From Meandrina meandrites (Eukaryota; Cnidaria; Anthozoa; Scleractinia; Meandrinidae): a stretch of DNA of 64,000 nucleotides. The stretch lies in contig OY855903.1 of the NCBI GenBank assembly GCA_963693305.1, positions 21,521,755 through 21,585,754 of the forward strand, read 5' to 3'. The position numbers and the translations under genes are program-made. Shown in pieces: positions 47,116-64,000 of this stretch; positions within the stretch are counted from its first letter, which is position 1; every line of letters starts with the position of its first letter. Below the pieces are notes generated by a model. The model did no database searches. It was not told where the DNA came from and saw only the letters and a program-made list of their open reading frames with translations.

Positions 47116-47625
47116 TATATCATTCAATCTGAGGGGATGGGGGAGGGGGGTAGAAATACCCCTAGTCACTTCATAAGCTCCCACCTGATGGGCCACTAGC
47201 CAAACGCAGATATCGTTTCGTTTGTTTGATTTTGGAAGAAAGCACTATCATCCATTGGTCCAACCTGTCTATTCCGGCACATGGTTAACACCTCTGGTGT
47301 CTAATATGGTAAGCAGCCCCCTCACCCCCCCCCCCCCCCCACACCCCCCCCCCCTCACTCCCCACCACCTTGCACAAACATTTCGCCAGTCAAATAACTT
47401 TTCCCCACTGCAAGCTATTGATCAGGTCTTTGCAAAATATAATTTATTATTATTTTTTGGTTATAAACATACTAAGTGGGCTTAATATAAAAATGCTACG
47501 CACGTTTTGTGTTTTTTTTTTCTTCCTTTCTTTTTGTTTACACTGTAAAACAAGCAGTCTGCGCAGTCACGAGACTCGCGTGACTCGAGTCGGCGTCACG
47601 CGAGCAGGCTCCTTTGTATTGCTAA

Positions 47626-48237
47626 TCACAACGTTTTCATCATTTTGTGACACTGAAGACACGACTGCTCCGACATTTGATGAGCTGTTAGCTCCAGAGC
47701 AACGAAACCACATTTTTTGTAAAATTCAACAGCGTTCAGTGTAGACTGCACGATCAAGCAATCTGCTTCACATTTCTTTGCCTGCTTCTCCATTTCTTCC
47801 ACAAGTGCGGATCCCACTCCTTTCACGCCGCAATCTGGATCAACAAAGAGCCCTCTTATCTGCATAGTTTTTCTGTCAGATACTTTGGGATCTGTTCCGG
47901 TATCTGACAACGTCAGATGACCAAATCCGAGAACCGTTCCCAGTTTCTCGGCGACTATTATTTCCTTCCCTGCAATAAAGGGGAGATACTTTGCTTTGTT
48001 TTGCCTTGCGACCCAAACATTAAAATCCTCTGAGCCGTAGTGAGTGGAGCACTTTTTCCTGATTGCTTCCGTGTGGATTCTGTAGATGTCATCCGCGTCT
48101 ATTTCAGTCGCTTTGCGAATCGTCAAATCGTCCACCATTTTGTTTTTGGTTTTGCGTCCGCGTGCAAAAGGCGAAGTGAGCAGCGGTGGAGAAATCCCGA
48201 AATGCTTTTCGAGGTTGAAATTAAAAATGGCGGACAT
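47626..48237 (-). CDS. GNAT-family N-acetyltransferase, intact copy
   Basis: Single-exon frame of 203 residues from ATG at 48237 (MSAIFNFN); an internal ATG at residue 34 (MVDDLTIRKA) begins the conserved domain, and the 33-residue basic, Ser/Pro-containing leader could be a targeting segment. The domain follows the GNAT fold: IRKA strand, a helix with IHTEAIRKKC and THYGSEDF, EIIVAEKLGTVLGFGHL, then the acetyl-CoA loop QIRGLFVDP...GVKGVGSAL (about 127-145) and NAVEFYKKCGF near the end. Proteins with the C..HY pattern are typical of small-molecule or uncharacterised GNATs; the substrate cannot be told from sequence. It is head-to-head with DHX16, 134 bp apart. A poly(A) hexamer reads on the minus strand at 47443-47448. 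Confidence 0.85.
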   Translation of the reverse strand: MSAIFNFNLEKHFGISPPLLTSPFARGRKTKNKMVDDLTIRKATEIDADDIYRIHTEAIRKKCSTHYGSEDFNVWVARQNKAKYLPFIAGKEIIVAEKLGTVLGFGHLTLSDTGTDPKVSDRKTMQIRGLFVDPDCGVKGVGSALVEEMEKQAKKCEADCLIVQSTLNAVEFYKKCGFVALELTAHQMSEQSCLQCHKMMKTL

Positions 48238-48371
48238 GTTGGTCGCACGCGAGGGAACAACGTAAATTTTTAGGACTAATAATTGAACTGTTGAGGAATT
48301 CACGTTCAAGTTTCTTCATGTCGCTTGTAAGCATTTTATCGGGTAACCTTTAAAAGGCTTATTTAAGGAAT
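48238..48371. promoter_or_regulatory. Bidirectional GNAT/DHX16 promoter region
   Basis: Only 134 bp separate the two divergent start codons, so both 5' UTRs and core promoters must lie here or overlap the genes. No TATA box is evident. Unit 1 lost this segment at its breakpoint. Confidence 0.65.
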
Positions 48372-63210
<14,839 letters not shown>

Positions 63211-64000
63211 TGATGGATTGCGTGACGTGTGACAACTTGCGTCACGCCAGAAGGAATTCCAAACATCGCGTTGTGTAACGTCAATTCTTGTAAATATCCC
63301 TTGCATGGACATTGCAGAAGGTCTTCTGTGACTTGCGGTTTAGAGTTTTAAAGACTGAGAGGGTACATGCCACGTGGTGGGATAAAAAACAGAGCTCCTT
63401 TGCTGGCGCATGAAAAGGCCGGATATTCGTTGGCATGGACTTAGCTGTGTCAGTCGAAAAGCCTATTGACCTTCAAAATCTGGACGAAGATGATTTTGCC
63501 CTTCTTAAGACTGACACACTTCTGTTAAAAACTGGAAAATCGAAAGGACATATTTGAAGCACGGAAAGAAAGGGAAATATGCCATTGGGCATTGAAACAC
63601 AAGAAAAGTAGACTAGTACGATACAAGGCTGAAATGTTTGTTGCCAACTTGGATAAACAATAAATTCATTTGATCCCGTAGGAGGTCGAAATCTACTTTG
63701 ATACAGTGATATAGGCAGCTTGAAAGGTAAGGACATCAAGGGCTTTTTTTGTTAGCAAGGAGAACTTAATGTATTCGAAGTTTTTACCATTGTGAAAAAA
63801 ACATGCCCTTGTATAGGTCAAAGCAGGATAATGGGCTCCTGGTCAAAGACATTTTTAGTATACACACATTCATTTACAAAAAAAAAATCGTGAATGATCG
63901 TCGAAAGAGTTTTTCGTGTAGGTAACCTTAAACTTCTTGTGTTAGCATCCCAACATCTTTAACAGCTTTCTCAATAAAAAATATTTTAAGAAAGTATTCA
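63211..64000. other. DHX16 3' flank, no further gene seen
   Basis: The likely 3' UTR starts at 63211. An AATAAA at 63659-63664 is a possible poly(A) signal about 450 nt past the stop. Nothing recognisable follows. Confidence 0.4.

Larger units (their letters stand above)
32260..48236. repeat. Segmental duplication unit 2 (interrupted by transposon)
   Basis: The unit consists of 32260-34031 and 42184-48236, colinear with 21640-29870. Between them is the 8,152 bp transposon. Private differences include a 128 bp insertion (44529-44656) and about 74 extra bases near 42660-42735 (or a loss in unit 1). It ends by running into the intact GNAT promoter and DHX16, so it includes the original distal end of the duplicated segment. 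Confidence 0.88.

Overview
This 64 kb window is animal nuclear DNA and most likely comes from an anthozoan cnidarian such as a stony coral. The lineage is inferred from the AT-rich introns, the coral-like dispersed repeats and an expanded family of short secreted collagens; no species marker was identified. Coding DNA is sparse. It consists of four paralogous CTHRC1-like secreted collagen genes (two on the minus strand, two on the plus strand), two copies of a GNAT acetyltransferase gene, and one complete 21-exon DHX16/Prp2 splicing helicase gene. The rest is duplications, foldback elements and transposons.

Layout. 0-13 kb: two minus-strand CTHRC1-like genes (7.18-2.62 kb and 13.08-11.47 kb) inside an old, diverged direct duplication (0.24-1.44 kb against 7.75-9.26 kb). 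Intron 1 of the first gene holds a 1.6 kb near-perfect palindrome and a 261 bp cloverleaf-shaped foldback that ends about 20 bp from a splice acceptor. 13-17.4 kb: no gene seen; one 58 bp minisatellite. 17.4-23 kb: an array of degenerate copies of a TATA-box/first-exon-like module. 21.6-29.9 kb: duplication unit 1, with CTHRC1-like gene 3 and a damaged GNAT copy. 32.3-48.2 kb: duplication unit 2, with CTHRC1-like gene 4 and the intact GNAT gene; it is interrupted by an 8,152 bp DNA transposon (34,032-42,183) flanked by a 9-bp target duplication, and the matching empty site survives in unit 1. 48.4-63.2 kb: DHX16, head-to-head with the intact GNAT gene across 134 bp.

How the parts relate. Each CTHRC1-like protein has a signal peptide, a short Gly-X-Y stretch and a cysteine-rich C-terminal domain. 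All four genes share the same three coding exons with phase-0 introns, so they descend from one ancestor. The GNAT-DHX16 boundary appears to be the distal end of the recent tandem duplication: the breakpoint lies in the GNAT start codon, leaving the upstream copy without its ATG or the shared promoter. Gene 4 has a +1 homopolymer frameshift that a splice acceptor 10 nt downstream could repair, and it has lost a conserved tryptophan, so it may be decaying.

The strongest leads are the promoter-module array, the nested transposon history readable from the paired duplicates, the two long palindromes, and an intronic array of eleven TGACGTA motifs spaced almost exactly 21 bp apart. Exon coordinates were read by eye from splice signals, reading phase and family knowledge; no alignment or database search was run.
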